NCBI GenBank assembly: GCA_037501455.1
Contig: CM074865.1
Span: 51,168,501-51,232,500 of the forward strand
DNA length: 64,000 nucleotides
DNA from: Lantana camara
Taxonomy: Eukaryota > Streptophyta > Magnoliopsida > Lamiales > Verbenaceae
Reading direction: 5' to 3'
Every line of letters begins with the position of its first letter. The first letter of the stretch is position 1. Under the pieces are notes generated by a model. It searched no databases, was not told the DNA's origin, and saw only the letters and a program-made list of their open reading frames with translations. The position numbers and the translations under genes were made by a program. Positions 36,064-48,298 of this stretch are shown piece after piece.

Positions 36064-36524
36064 AAACCTATTCCCGGTTCATGATTCCTCCCTTTTAATA
36101 AGTGCTTTACTCTATATTTATAGTGTGTGGGTATGCGTTAGCCCCCTTACTCAGTCGTTGTACTGACACCTCCCTTATCTTTTCATGTTTGGTCTTTTGA
36201 GCTTGCGCTAGGCGGAGAAGTGCGTCTCTAGGGTCACACTTCGTTGTTTAGGTCAAGTTCGGTGGCATGGAGTTGCACATGCATACTTTCTATTTTGATA
36301 CTCTTGAGTTTATGTATATGTTCTATGGATTAGGATGAGCATTTTAGATTTACGACTCTTATGATATGTTTTATGGAATTCCGACACTTGTATCTTGTAA
36401 ATATTTGATCTACTCGACTTTTGATGTTGATATATGTAAAGTGCTTCCGCTATTATGTTGTTGTGATTTGTCATTTGGTTTCTTTCGCACACTCTGAGTC
36501 CGATCTTAGCTCCACCTAGCATGG
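36064..36524 (+). mobile_element. 5' LTR of B, piece 4 (3' end deleted)
   Basis: It matches the 3' LTR from about 52356 to 52815 and includes the hairpin at 36150-36168. The acceptor corresponding to TTTTCAG|G in the 3' LTR reads TTTTCATG here (near 36188). The LTR breaks off at CCACCTAGCAT and is joined to gag-end sequence, so its last ~0.1 kb and the primer site are missing. Confidence 0.85.
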
Positions 36525-36545
36525 GGGAATCAAAGGCCGGCGATC

Positions 36546-36640
36546 CAGGCACGTGCTTATGCCCTCAAGGGCGAGGAAGAAGAGGCTGAGTTTGACCCGA
36601 ATACCGTGGTGGAAGGTACAATCAACATACATGGTCTGAT
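36546..36640 (+). pseudogene. gag: gag C-terminal remnant of B
   Basis: The frame reads RAYALKGEEEEAEFDPNTV then VEGTINIHG, matching M's gag end (RAYALGGERERRAEVNQN, VEGTI). The gag core and knuckles are deleted at the junction near 36524. The protease motif follows within 15 bases, as in a normal gag-pol. Confidence 0.8.
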
Positions 36641-36911
36641 TACGTATATTATTTGATCCCGGGGCTACGCATTCTTTCATTTCCCGGGATATAGCTGCTT
36701 CTTTGACATTGCCTGTTGAATTATTTGCGGATTTGTATGTTGGGAGCTCTCCTTTTGGGGGGGGGAGGGGAGTTTGGTGACAGATAGAGTTTTTCGAGGG
36801 TGCCAGGTGAGTTTCGAGGGCCGTGTTTTCCATGCAGATCTGATAGAGATGTCGATGAAGAAGTATGGAGCAATCCTCGGGATGGTTTGGCTCTTTTGAC
36901 ACCGTGCTAAG
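36641..36911 (+). pseudogene. pol: Aspartic protease of B (frameshifted)
   Basis: LFDPGATHSFISRDIA at 36649-36696 contains the Gypsy protease active motif D-x-GATHSF, here DPGATHSF (36655-36678). The frame breaks in a long G run at about 36756-36766, then continues in another frame as VTDRVFRGCQV and HADLIEMSMKKYGAILGM, the usual end of the domain. The normally conserved Asp after GM is Val and a TGA follows. The protease would cut gag-pol into mature proteins; this one is dead. Confidence 0.82.
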
Positions 36912-37340
36912 ATGGATTGCTACGAGAAGAAGATTTCCCTGGGTTTAGTAGTGTTCACGGGTGAAAGGTTAAAGACTAGCCAGTTTGTTTCATTTATGGA
37001 AGCAAGTAAGCTCGTCCGGGATGGAGTGATAGGTTTTGTGGCTTATCTCCTTAACAAACCAAAGGATCAAGCCAAACTTGAGGAGACAGAGCTCGTACAA
37101 GATTACCCCGATGTTTTCCCTGAGAATTTGGGATTGTTACCTCCCGATAGGGACATTGAGTTTATGGTAGACCTTTATCCTAGAGCTGAGCCATTTTCGA
37201 AGACTCCCTGTAGGATGGCTCCTGCTAAGTTAAAGGAGTTAATCTCACAGCTTGATGAGCTTCTAGCTTGTGGACACATCTGTCCGAGAATTTCACCTTG
37301 GGGTGCTCCTGTTCTATTTGTAAAGAAGAAATATGGAACA
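36912..37340 (+). pseudogene. pol: Reverse transcriptase of B, N-terminal part
   Basis: This open stretch starts with the protease-RT linker (MDCYEKKISL), continues through YPDVFPENL and LPPDRDIEFMVDL, then CRMAPAKLKELISQLDELL and SPWGAPVLFVKKKYGT, all standard Ty3/Gypsy RT motifs. It is cut exactly after a Thr codon by solo LTR G. The protein resumes without loss at 43183. Confidence 0.93.
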
Positions 37341-38685
37341 TGTGACACCCCGTCTCTCCGATGAGCCAGGTGTGACGTTACGAGAGGTTTTTCTGAAGTT
37401 TTATTCTCTCTTGTGATTTAATTTAATTGTCGATTTATTCGTTTAAGTGACTCTTATGTCCTAATTGTTTAAAATTCACGTTTTAACTTCCCTATTTAAT
37501 TTCTTGAATTTGAATTTAATTCCCGAACTACGTGAATATGTGATATACTTGAATTATATGTTTCATGAACTTGTTTATGTATTTATTTTATTTGTTTTAC
37601 TTGCTCGAACTGGTCGGAGACCATTTCTTTATTTTTGGGATTTGAGGGCCTAACGAGTTTTAGAGTGCCTCGGATTCCGGAGGCCATAACTTGAGATCGG
37701 GAATTCGGATTTGAATTTTGGAAGTGGCGCCGGACTCGTAACGAGATTTGAAAGCTAAAAAACCTATCCTCATATATTTCAAAGCCCGTTTGATACTCCA
37801 AAATTTGCCCGAAACGTGGTCCTCGCTCAGCCTTGCCACCCTTTACGGTTTTGGCCATAATTAATTCGTTCCCTAACCAAATTAACTCATTCTTGAGCCT
37901 ATGTAACCCTAAGACAATCTTGTTTAACCATACCAAACCTTGTATTTTTCTAAGTTCATTTAGACCTTCGAAATTTCACCGAAATGAGCACCTTGAACCA
38001 AAGTGATATCCTTTGACTAGTCTTAAGTTGGTGGGACCCTCCTAACCCTAACCAAGCCTCAACCATGAATTTGTGACCTTGAGTTAACTGCTCCCTCCCC
38101 TTTAACTCCTGAATTTCGAACCATATCCCCCCACAAGACAAGGAAGTTCAGCTCCAAGAGAAGAAAGAAGAGGAAGAAGAGGCTACTATTCATGCCTTGT
38201 GATTTTGAGCTCCAACCTCCATTTTAGTCCATCATCTTCAAGAGGTATGTGTACTTTTGGTATCTCCATCCTTGTATGATCATTTTAAGCCATGAATTTT
38301 GAAGTATAACCCAATTTTGATATAGATATGAGCATGATAATGAATAGTTAGGTTTTACTCAAATACTTGGATTCTATGAATTTTAAGCATGAAATGTGTT
38401 TCTTGGAGTTGCTTTATCATCGTTATGTGCTTTAATTTAATGTTCAATGAGTATGTGAAGTTTCACCATTGTTGCTTCCATGATATATGATTATTACATG
38501 GGTGTTTTGGTGCAAGAGATGAACTCATCTTTGCCTCCTTGATTGATGCGTGGAGTGTGGCTGATTTTGAACTATTTTGGTGCATGATTCTTGAGTGTTT
38601 TGATGCCTACTTGTGCTGCTTTGTTTTCCCTCCTTCCTCCACCTTGTAACAACCCTATTTTTGCTCTTTTTCCTTCTCTAAACCT

Positions 38686-38816
38686 CTCCCCGGGCGGGGA
38701 GATTTTGTGAAGAAAAGTCCCCGGGCAGGTACTTTTAGTGCAGAAAGTTTCTGCAATGTTTTCCCCGGCCGGAGCCGGGTAAATTTCTGCCTTGTTTTTC
38801 TCCGGCCGGGTACCCC
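38686..38816. repeat. Palindrome cluster in LTR G (CTCCCCGGGCGGGGAG)
   Basis: CTCCCCG GG CGGGGAG (7-bp arms) at 38686-38701; variants GTCCCCGGGCAGGTAC (38718-38733), CCCCGGCCGGAGCCGGG (about 38763-38779) and TCCGGCCGGGTACCCC (38801-38816). TGCAGAAAGTTTCTGCA, a 17-base inverted repeat, sits among them at 38739-38755. Confidence 0.88.
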
Positions 38817-40151
38817 TTCATCCAAACTCCGTTTGACCAGATTTTTGTATACGATCATCCAAACTCCGTTTGACCAGATTTTTGTATACGATCAATCTGT
38901 TTGAGTCTAGAACACTCTCCAATTGGATTCACATTAAAATTCATTCTAGATTGTGAGATATAATCGTTTTATTTTGGTGTCGCCACTTCGCCGGAATTCT
39001 GCACTCATTGAACTTTAAACCTCCACCATTTTTGGCTACCTTGGAACTAGAATGCGATCCATATATTTTCCGAAAGCCCTATGTGTCTAGTTTCATCTTC
39101 AAGATAAAAAACTTGATTCCCATCTCTAAAACTCAAGTTATGCCTGATTTCCTACATCTTGTTCATTTCGGTAAAACTATCAGCTTTTGCCTATTTTCAC
39201 TCGAAGCCCTATTTTGTGCTTTTATTCCGTTTTTCCCGTATCTTCTCGCCGTGATTATGATCATAGTATGTTAATATGTTGTAATATGTTATGTTTCATT
39301 AATTATTTTAAGTTTATGACCTTGTTTGCTAAGTGTAATTGTGACGTGAATTCATGATCGATATTTGAAACGTTTAACGCTTTCTTGCATCTCTTGTTAT
39401 TTCCTTGAACATCGAGCTTATGAAGGCATATGGTATGTTAATATATGATAAATTATGAGCTTATTCAATATGATATGAGTTTAATTGTTAAATTCCTTAT
39501 GCAATATTTTGTTATTCGCTCTAATATGCCTAAGTATGAATCTATATGATGTGCATTGCACCCATTTGCATTTGTATGAGTCGCTGTGCATCTAATTGGT
39601 TCATGATCGAGTCTAAGCCATGAGTTCATGTTTGTTTATCTCAGATTTGAGTTCGGGAGGTGTTGGTTCCACCGTTTAACTTCTTCTTGGTCGTCAACTC
39701 TCGTCCGAGAGCACTTTCTGTAAAAGGTGAGGTTTAGGTTTGTTTTCTTTTAGTTAATGCGACCTACAACCCTATGTGTTCGTTTTCAAGCCCGCATATG
39801 AATATACTATTATATGAATACCAAATATGTGTCCTATGATATGATTATGATGTCGTTATTCGATTTAATATAAATTCTTCTGAAATTATACGTATAGACG
39901 TATATAACCTTAAAATGGTTTTGCAACGAGGTTATGCTCCAAACCGTGTGGTGTCAAGTGAACTATGGATCTCCTTTAACATCTTATCAATTTGGAAGAC
40001 ACTGAGAGGTACGTGTATAGCATATGCTGAGTTGCACGGTAAGGTATGTTTCTTAAGTATGAATCATATGTTTCTAGGTTTCGCGAGTTAGGTATGATTC
40101 CACTGAGTCTTATTAGTCTTTATAAGTCTTATAAATCCCTGGGCCCCGGAG

Positions 40152-42100
40152 TGTTGGAAAACACGAATCAGAAAGCAGCGGAATTTAAAAAATTTTCCCA
40201 ACAAAAGGACCTTGAACTCGTAATCGTGTAACCAAATTCGTAAAGATAGAAAACTTACTTTTCTTTTATTCTTTCTTGAAGCGTTTCAAGCCACCCAAGA
40301 ACGCTCTTCTCGCGGCTTGACCCCTCTCCTTGGTAAAGCTCGAATCTTCAAACTTCTAACTTGAAGTCTCTAGAGAAAGTCCACCAACTTGATCACAATC
40401 TAACTAGTAAGGATGCTAGTTCTCTAGTTAGTGTTTAGGCTTAACCTAGGGTTTAATTTAATCTTGGAGAAAGGAAGGTGTTCAACACATGAACCAAGAA
40501 TTGTCAATTAGCTCTAAAGGGGAGCATGAGCTCCCCTATATATAGGAAAGGGGAGGGGCGGCCGAACCTAGTCCTAATGGACAAAGGATTTGGTCCCTCT
40601 CTCTCCTATTACTTGATCATCAAGTATTTTCCAACTTTGACTTTGAATTCTAATTCTAGTCAACTTTTAAGAGAGCTTAAAAATATCCAAACTATTTTTG
40701 GATAATTTTATACTTTATTTATTATAAAATAAATAACTTATTTTTATCTAATTAATTAATTCGTAATTAATTAACTAGATTATTTTCTCCAAAATTAGAC
40801 TTTCTTTTTAATTCAAAATTAAACCAAAGTCTATTAAATAATTAACTAATTAATTATTTAATATATATATAATATATATACACACACGTGTGTGACACGT
40901 GTCACAGTGACACGTGTCACTCACGCGAGCCACACGTGTGAATTCACACGTGTGGAACCCTCTTGGCCCGATTAACTCGTTTAATCATTTTCAAGCCTCA
41001 ACTCATGTAACCAAGTTGTTGTGTGTGACCCTCTAGGTTCTCAATTCAATTAGCAGTGACCCTAATTAATTAATTCACTAATTAATTAATCAGTCCACAG
41101 ATTAAACGACCATAGTCTAGCAACAGGTGTTTAACCCCTAGCTGAATTGGAATGTTCGGATTCGACAGAACCTTTAAGTCATTGATTCATGTGAGATACA
41201 ATCCTCCTACTTACTATCTCTCAACCAAGATCTAGGGCAAGGGAATAATCAGAACCCTAATAATCCGGTCTTAAAGCTAAGTGCATTTCATATCCATTTG
41301 ATCTCAATCCAAGAAACACTTTTCTTGATGTCTTGATCTACAGCCTTGGCCAAGGACTCCATATGGCATATGAATGACTTATACAATAAGAGATCACCTT
41401 GCAAATGCAAGTGTAGGTCCTTTCTTGATTCTCATTCACTTTCATGAATCACTTGTGCAGCCCCAGCATAAGCCTTGAATCAGTTGTCTAAGGCGACACC
41501 CTTTAAAGCTTATACCTAAGACTACAGAGTTAACTCATAAAGTGACAAGGAACCTCAAGTCTAAGGATCAATTAATCACATCAATGACTCGTGAGATATT
41601 TCCTAATCTGGAAGTTTCCATTTCCTGAAATAGAAACTTCCTTTCCCATTTAGGAATGTTCTCACACGGGGCACCTCAGTGAACTTACTTATTAAAGTAA
41701 GCACCCTCATGTATCACGCACGTATCAACTATACACTTTGCACCTCCATGAAACAAGGTGGTCCTTCTTAAGGGCGTGATCCCACAAGCAAGCCTTAGAG
41801 GAGTCAGGTTGACACTCCCACTGTCTGTAGGACTCATCGGCTTGGAGTATTTTACTAATCATGACTTATGTGATATAGGGCTCGTTTCATGAACCATTTC
41901 ACCTAAATGGTAGAGTCCTAAAGTCATCAGGATTAGGGGAGTTCTCATACATGCACAGCTAAAGTAAACGCATACCAAACAAGAGCATATAAAGAAGTGT
42001 TGCCTCAATTCGTTATTTTATTCAAAGATTGTCTGTGATTACAATAAGGAAAAGCACAAAGCGGATATACAATCGGCTTTCTAGGGCACTATTCCTAACA
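40152..42100 (-). mobile_element. Copia solo LTR (antisense) in LTR G, TSD CGGAG
   Basis: It runs from TGTTGGAAAACACG to ATTCCTAACA, 1949 bp, with perfect CGGAG copies at 40147-40151 and 42101-42105. It is the reverse complement of the Copia LTR at 59226-60977, with which it shares both ends and a CACGTG cluster (five intact boxes between 40885 and 40952, one CACGCG). It sits in the conserved GGGCCCCGGAG mid block of LTR G. Confidence 0.96.
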
Positions 42101-43182
42101 CGGAGGCGTGAGTAAGGACGTTCGAGGTGGTGTTGGACCGCCGGGTTAAGCCTATGCACGTGCTCCTTTGAAGTACCTATGCGCGACTCTGAGGGATATG
42201 GAGAAGGTGTGGTGCTTTGAGCCTTCGGCTGAGGCCCCACGTATATAGAGTTGCACGATGTGGGCCCGTAACCTGTGTACAGACTTCCGAAGGAAGATGA
42301 AATACGGTAGTATGAGTCTTATAAATCTTATGTATTTATGTTTCCTTATGTTTTCTGATGAATCTTTTCTTAAGGGGTAAGGTTGGAGACCCGTACTCTT
42401 CGGGTATTTGAATTTTTTTGTTATTGTGATTATGAAACGGGATAGGAGATTTCGATTTCAATAAGATAATTATATGATTAAGTTCTGAATTTATGAATCA
42501 ATTTGAATATATATGAATCCATGTGAGTTGAATATATGAATCAAAATGAACTTTGAAGATATGAATATATGTATGAATATGAGCTCTCCTGGGAAAATGG
42601 TTTTGGTATGTAAAACCCTATTCCCGGTTCATAGTCTTTTGCTTATTATGTGCTTTGCTCTATATATATAAGTGTGTGGGTGTGCGTTAGCCCCCTCACT
42701 CAGTCGGTGGACTGACCCTCTCCTTTTAACTTTTAAGTTGCAGGTTTTGGATCGTGTTAGGCGGAGTCGTGAGTCGGTCGAGTTCTAATCCCTAGTTCGT
42801 GTTGCATTTATATACGATTCGATTTTGACAATTGAAGTATGTATATGTTATGCATTTGTTAATAGATTATGTATGAATTCTTGATTTGCATATGTTAACA
42901 AGTTTTGTATGAACTTATGGATTCTTGTTTTGTATTCGGGACATGCTTCTAGGGATAGTTGAACCCTTTTTATGGATCTATCTTCTTGAATTTTATTGAA
43001 TGCTTGGGCTTTGATATTGATTTGCACTCTCTGGTCCTATCTTAGCTCCGCCTAGCTTAGCGAGTGTGTGTACGTTCCCGTTCCCTTAGTCTTGGGCTCA
43101 TGTATGGATTTCTATTTCATATGTGGGTTCGGGTCTAGGTGCAGGGGATGTGCTGGCTCGCCGCTCCGGGCGCTACAGAACA

Positions 43183-43698
43183 TTATGGATGTGCATTGAT
43201 TACCGTGAGTTAAACCGGATGACGGTAAAGAACAAGTATCCGTTACCTCACATCGAAGAGTTATTTGATCTCATGCAAGGTCCTCGAGTATACTCTAAGT
43301 TAGATTTGAGATAAGGATACTACCAGGTAAGTACCAGGGAGGAGGATATTCCGAAGACCGGGTTTAATACTCGGTATAGGCATTTCGAGTTCGTGGTAAT
43401 GCCTTTTAGGTTGACTAATGTCCCCGTTGTGTTCATGGACATGATGCACCGAGTGTTCAAACCGTTTCTCGATACGTTCGTGGTGATCTTCGTAGACGAC
43501 ATTCTGGTGTATTTGAGGTCTGTTGAAGAACATGCACATCATCTCCAGATTGTCTTAGAAACACTCAGAGAGCATAAGTTTTGTGCCAAGTTTTACAAAT
43601 GTAAGTTCTGGATCGACAGAGCTATGTTCCTTTGCTATATCATTTCAGGCAAGGGAATAAAAGTTGATCCAACTAAGATTGAAGCAGTCTCGCAGTAG
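43183..43698 (+). pseudogene. pol: Reverse transcriptase of B, catalytic part
   Basis: It continues from 37340: [33 protein letters not shown], then a TAA at 43312, GYYQV, FEFVVMPFRLTN and FVVIFVDDILVYLRS. FVDD (about 43490-43501) is the metal-binding active-site motif. Deviations from the family are MPFRLTN for MPFGLTN and a TAG at 43696 where Trp is expected. The palm is otherwise complete. RT would copy the element's RNA into DNA. Confidence 0.92.
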
Positions 43699-44470
43699 GA
43701 AAGACCGAGAATTACCTCCGAGGTGAGAAGTTTTCTTGGGTTAGCGGGTTACTACCGGAGATTTGTGAAGGATTTCTCCAAGATTGCGGTTCCGTTGAAT
43801 CAGTTAACCAAGAAGGAGGTGAAGTTCAAGTGGGATGATAGGTGCGTGGAAAGTTTTTAAACTTTGAAAGAAAAGTTAACTTCAGCACCAGTTCTTACCC
43901 TACCTGAGGGAACCAACGGCTATGTGGTCTAGACGGATGCTTCTAAGGAAGGTCTCGGTTGTGTTCTCATGCAAGATGGTCGAGTACTGGCCTATGCTTC
44001 AAGGAAGTTGAAAGAACTTGAAATGAACTACCGCACTCATGATCTTGAGCTTACAACGGTTATCTTTGGTTTGTCTAAGTGGCATCAGTACCTCTACGGG
44101 GCTACTTTTAAAGTCTTTACTGATCACAAGAGCCTCAAGTATTTGTTTACTTTAAAGGGGCTTAACCTGAGACAGAGGTGTTGGGTGGAGTTTTTAGAGG
44201 ATTATGATTACACAATTCAGTACCACCCAATATGGTTGTCGATGCTTTGAATCGCAAAGCAAGTGTTTCAAGTTTGGAAGTGGGTTCTTCGAGGTAGAAT
44301 TCAGAGGTCGTGGTTTTAGTTGCTCATTTGGCTAACATCATAGTTCAGCCTGACTTCAAACAAAGGCTGATTGATGTTCAGGCTATACATTTAGAGATTC
44401 AGAGGCTGGTTGCTCGGTCTAGTCTAGAGTTGATCCAAAAACCAAGTTTGGGTTCGATGACTCGGGTTTG
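43699..44470 (+). pseudogene. pol: RNase H and linker of B
   Basis: FLGLAGYYRRFVKDFSKIA and FKWDD mark the RT-RNase H connection. A TAA replaces Gln before TLKEKLTSAPVL (43858), and a TAG precedes [16 protein letters not shown] (about 43931). Then [22 protein letters not shown] and [14 protein letters not shown] give the Gypsy RNase H catalytic region. After YTIQYHP a frameshift leads into a decayed linker that still reads [14 protein letters not shown] in another frame. RNase H would remove the RNA template. Confidence 0.88.
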
Positions 44471-44754
44471 TTCAGGTTGAAGGCGAGAGTGTATGTTCTA
44501 GAAGAGCTCAAGAGGTTAATACTTGAGGAGGTACATCGCTCGGGTTACTCAAGTCATCCCGGTGGTACTAAGATGTCCCGAGATTTGAAGGAACTGTTTT
44601 GGTGGAATGGCATGAAGAGGGATGTCGCGAACTTTGTCTACCGATGTCTCACGTGCCAACTGGTGAAAGCTGAGCACCAAAAATCGGGAGTAACCCTCCA
44701 ACCACTTCCAATCCCCGAATGGAACTGGGAGCAAGTGACAATGGACTTCATGTC
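44471..44754 (+). pseudogene. pol: Integrase of B, zinc domain and core start
   Basis: EVHRSGYSSHPGGTKM, then FWWNGMKRDVANFVYRCLTCQ gives the HHCC zinc-binding pattern, followed by VKAEHQ, PIPEWNWEQVTMDF. The Asp of MDF is the first catalytic acidic residue. Solo LTR H interrupts directly after the MS codons. Confidence 0.92.
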
Positions 44755-47700
44755 TGTAGCGCCCCTATACACTACAACCCCGCACCAAAGTATCTCCCGA
44801 GTGGATGTGAGGCCTAGCACCCGAGAAACACTCCGGCGAATGGATAGTGCTATACAATATCAGAGTATTAACACACTGCAGCGGAAATTTTATAATTTAA
44901 AAAAAACTTACAAAACTATGATAGGGGAATGCAATAAATAAGCCAGTAATGGCATAGTATAGATATCAAAAGTAGTGACCATGCCGTAATAGATAATTAC
45001 AAGCTCAGAAGCATAACTTATTCTAAATAACCTTGACTATTATGCTAACGACAAGACACACTAGGCTTCAAGATACCTTCTAGTAAGCGTCCGTTAAACC
45101 TGAAACCATGAGTTGTAAAGTGCGAGGATTAGTCAAAGTGACTAAGTGAGGGGGTCGTTGGGACTACATATATAGGTATAGGTGTATTTGAAAAGTGTTT
45201 GACTATAAAAGTTGTAGTTTGATACTATTAATAAAATAATATATTAATAGTACTATACCGGAAATCAATAAAATAATAATCAATACAAATATTTGGTTCA
45301 TATTTATTTTGAGAAAAAGGGAATAAGGGGACTGGGTATCAGATTCTTGAAGATATGAACCATACGACAATAAAGTATTAATGCCCTGCAAGTAGGCGTT
45401 CTCCATCCTTTACTCCTTAAACAGAATAAAATCAGAAATAACAGAATCAATCCAGCCTTCTTCCTCCATGATCTGTCGGGAGCAACCCCTCGAGATCCAG
45501 ATACAGACAGAGGGAGGGACGTACCTTTCCCGTCACTTAATGTGGAATAACTAACCTCCAGTTAAACCAACATTAAGATCAGATTTGGCGGCAGGTATAG
45601 TAATAGACGATGGCCCTTGCCACCCGGCTATTAGTTCTACGTACCACCGGGCCCAACAGATACAGATACAGATACAGATCTTGCATTTTGGATACAGAAT
45701 TGAGTTACATCATATCAATACTCACCAAGATGGACTTGAGTTTGATATGTTTGTAACTTATACTTGGACAAGGATTTTGTTTTATATAATACGATAATAG
45801 ATATCCTTATATCAGATATTTTCCAGAAAGGGGATAATACTATAATTAGGGAAAATAAGACTGAATCCTTATTAGGATAAATAATAAAATATTTTATATA
45901 TAGACTCATGATCCCAGTTGAAAATATTTTAACCTCACCTGCTACGATACAGAATCAAGTAAGGTATTCGGGGTTCCACTGTCCAGACCTAGTTCCTGAA
46001 AGTAGTGAACTACTACGGACTTAGAGAACTAGGTTCTTTCTATACTAATGCGACACATGAATGAGTACAATTAAGGCATATTGTAACAAGGAGTAACAGT
46101 AAGGTACAGGAAATTCGGTAATCTAGAATTGAAATATTATTATAAAACACACTGATACCAAAGTCATACAACCGAATTAACCAAGAAATTCTTATTCAAT
46201 TTATAAATCCAAATTAAGGTTTATTTTTAATAAAGGTGAACCCGATTTTGAAAACGTTATTTAATCCCCGATTTTGAAATCGTTAGACAAAAGTCCTTTC
46301 TTAAATAAAACCAAATTTTATTTTATATTAATTCTTGAAATTACTACATGGTATTATTGCTCAAAATTCATATTTAAAGTCAAAAGTCAAAGTTACTATT
46401 GAAAAACGGTTACTATTTAAACATAGGGGATTAAATACTTTTAAACATAAAATCAAACACACACTTACACACACTAGCACACGGTACACACATATTTCAA
46501 GAACATCAAGAACATGTTCTTCATCATGTTTGAATATCCATAAGGTGTTCTAAGCATTCTTGATCAAATTCATAGTCATAACATAAGATTAAAGAATAAA
46601 TGAGCATAATATATAAACTTTTCATGAAATATGATTCATAAACAAATTCCTAAACATGAATTTATTCAAATCTTCAAGTATTCATAAAATGTTCTACACA
46701 TGCTTGATTATATTCATATTCATAACATAAGATTTGAAGCATAATATTGCAATATATATAAACTTTCTATGAAAAATAATTCTAAATAAATTATTCTAGG
46801 CATGAATTTAATCAAACAAGATCATAATCATTTAAATACATACTCACATTATATCATGTCATAATTCATGCATTTAATTAAATAAAATTCCATAATGTGC
46901 ACACATTGTATTTAACTAACAATTATGCACATATTTCATAAAATAAAATTCCTAAAGCATAATTTAATTAATCCTAGACATGCTACTATTATTATTATAC
47001 TAAGAACATGATATAAAGCATGAAATAATAGAAGAAAACAGACCTTAGAGAGAGAGGGAGAGGGAATGGCATGAGGTTGGGGAGAGAAGAGAGTGATTTT
47101 GTGTGTTGATTTGTGAGTTATAAATGAGGCTTAAGGGGGTAATTATAGGTAGTCATGAGGGGTCTTTAAGCAATAAATGAAAGTTTATGGAAGATGTGGA
47201 TGTCTCCTAACTCATACAAATGCTTGGTGATTAATTTGAAGATGTGGTTAAATAATATGTTGAACAAATGCTAGGTAATTAACTAAGAAATGTGGAGAAA
47301 TTATGCTCATTTGTTTAATCCTTCTAGAAGACCATGTGGTCATGGATGATGTCATTTTGATTAAAAATAAATGTAAAAATAATATAAAATTTATTCACGA
47401 GTCGAGAGGTAAAACGTTGAAGTAGTAAATTAATGAAAGAATGAGTGAAAAACGAGCTTCGTTTTGATTATAAATGTGGAATATTTAGACTTTTTGTTTA
47501 TAAATTATGAACACTAAAGTTGATGAAAATCATGAGAAAATTATATAAACGAAGCTATAATAAAGTTTAGAGTTTGGAAAAATCACTATAATGTAGAGAA
47601 AAATTCAAGAATCGTTTTAAGTATAATTTCGACTTTTGAATAAAAGCTAATTGTTTAAAATAAAATGATGATTTTTAAAAGGAAAATATTTATAAAAGAT

Positions 47701-48293
47701 GCTATGGTGAAATCGAATTTTTGGTAAATGCATGAAAATTCATAAAATAATTTAAGGATCATTTTGGTTGTAATATTGAATATCAAAAAGTAGAGGAGTA
47801 AGGATTTATTGATGATCGAATCATAAGCTAGGGTTTTTGCCGGTTTTTGATACTACGGAAGTTAGGATGGGAATTATGGTTCACGGAGAGTATCACGATC
47901 CTCGAAATAATGTGAGGATTCTTTTCGTTACAATATTGGGTAGTGAAAGTGTTTCGGGGAACGTAGGAATATTTTTGAACTGTAGGGGTATTTTCGTAAT
48001 TTCCACCCTAAAACTGTAGGAATGGGTTTTGAAGCATATGAAAGGGTTTTAGGTGCTAACAGGGAATGAATACTAGAATTCTAGGATTTTATGAGAAGAG
48101 TTTCAAGGTACAAGTTAAATAAAGGAAATAATTAAATCTACGATCATTTAATTAAAGTGTAACACATAAAAGCACATAATTCACATAGAATGTAATGCAT
48201 GAAGAGAATAAATAAGGACCGAGATTATAAGTGCTTCTTGAATAACCCTTTTACTTTACCTTTTCCAACTCGGCCCAGGTTAGGGCTGTTACA
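44755..48293 (-). mobile_element. Solo LTR H in B's integrase gene
   Basis: It begins TGTAGCGCCCCTATACAC and ends TAGGGCTGTTACA, 3539 bp. Flanks ATGTC (44750-44754) and GTGTC (48294-48298) match at four of five bases, and removing the insert joins MDFMS to SGLPS. Acceptor CT is at 45100-45101 and donor AC at 47042-47043 in antisense; the 3' hairpin is at about 45136-45158. It shares only the end modules with the other LTRs. I saw no palindrome cluster in it. ACAGAT is repeated near 45657-45678. Confidence 0.92.
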
Positions 48294-48298
48294 GTGTC

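Larger units (their letters stand above)
37341..43177 (+). mobile_element. Solo LTR G in B's RT gene, TSD GAACA
   Basis: It starts TGTGACACCCCGTCTC and ends CGGGCGCTACA. Perfect GAACA copies lie at 37336-37340 and 43178-43182, and removing the LTR and one copy restores the RT frame. Without the nested Copia LTR it is about 3.9 kb. The donor-like GAG|GTATGT is at 38245-38246 and the acceptor-like GTTGCAG|G at 42742-42743. Its 5' end resembles LTR J. A 37-bp tandem duplication is at 38820-38893. Confidence 0.95.
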
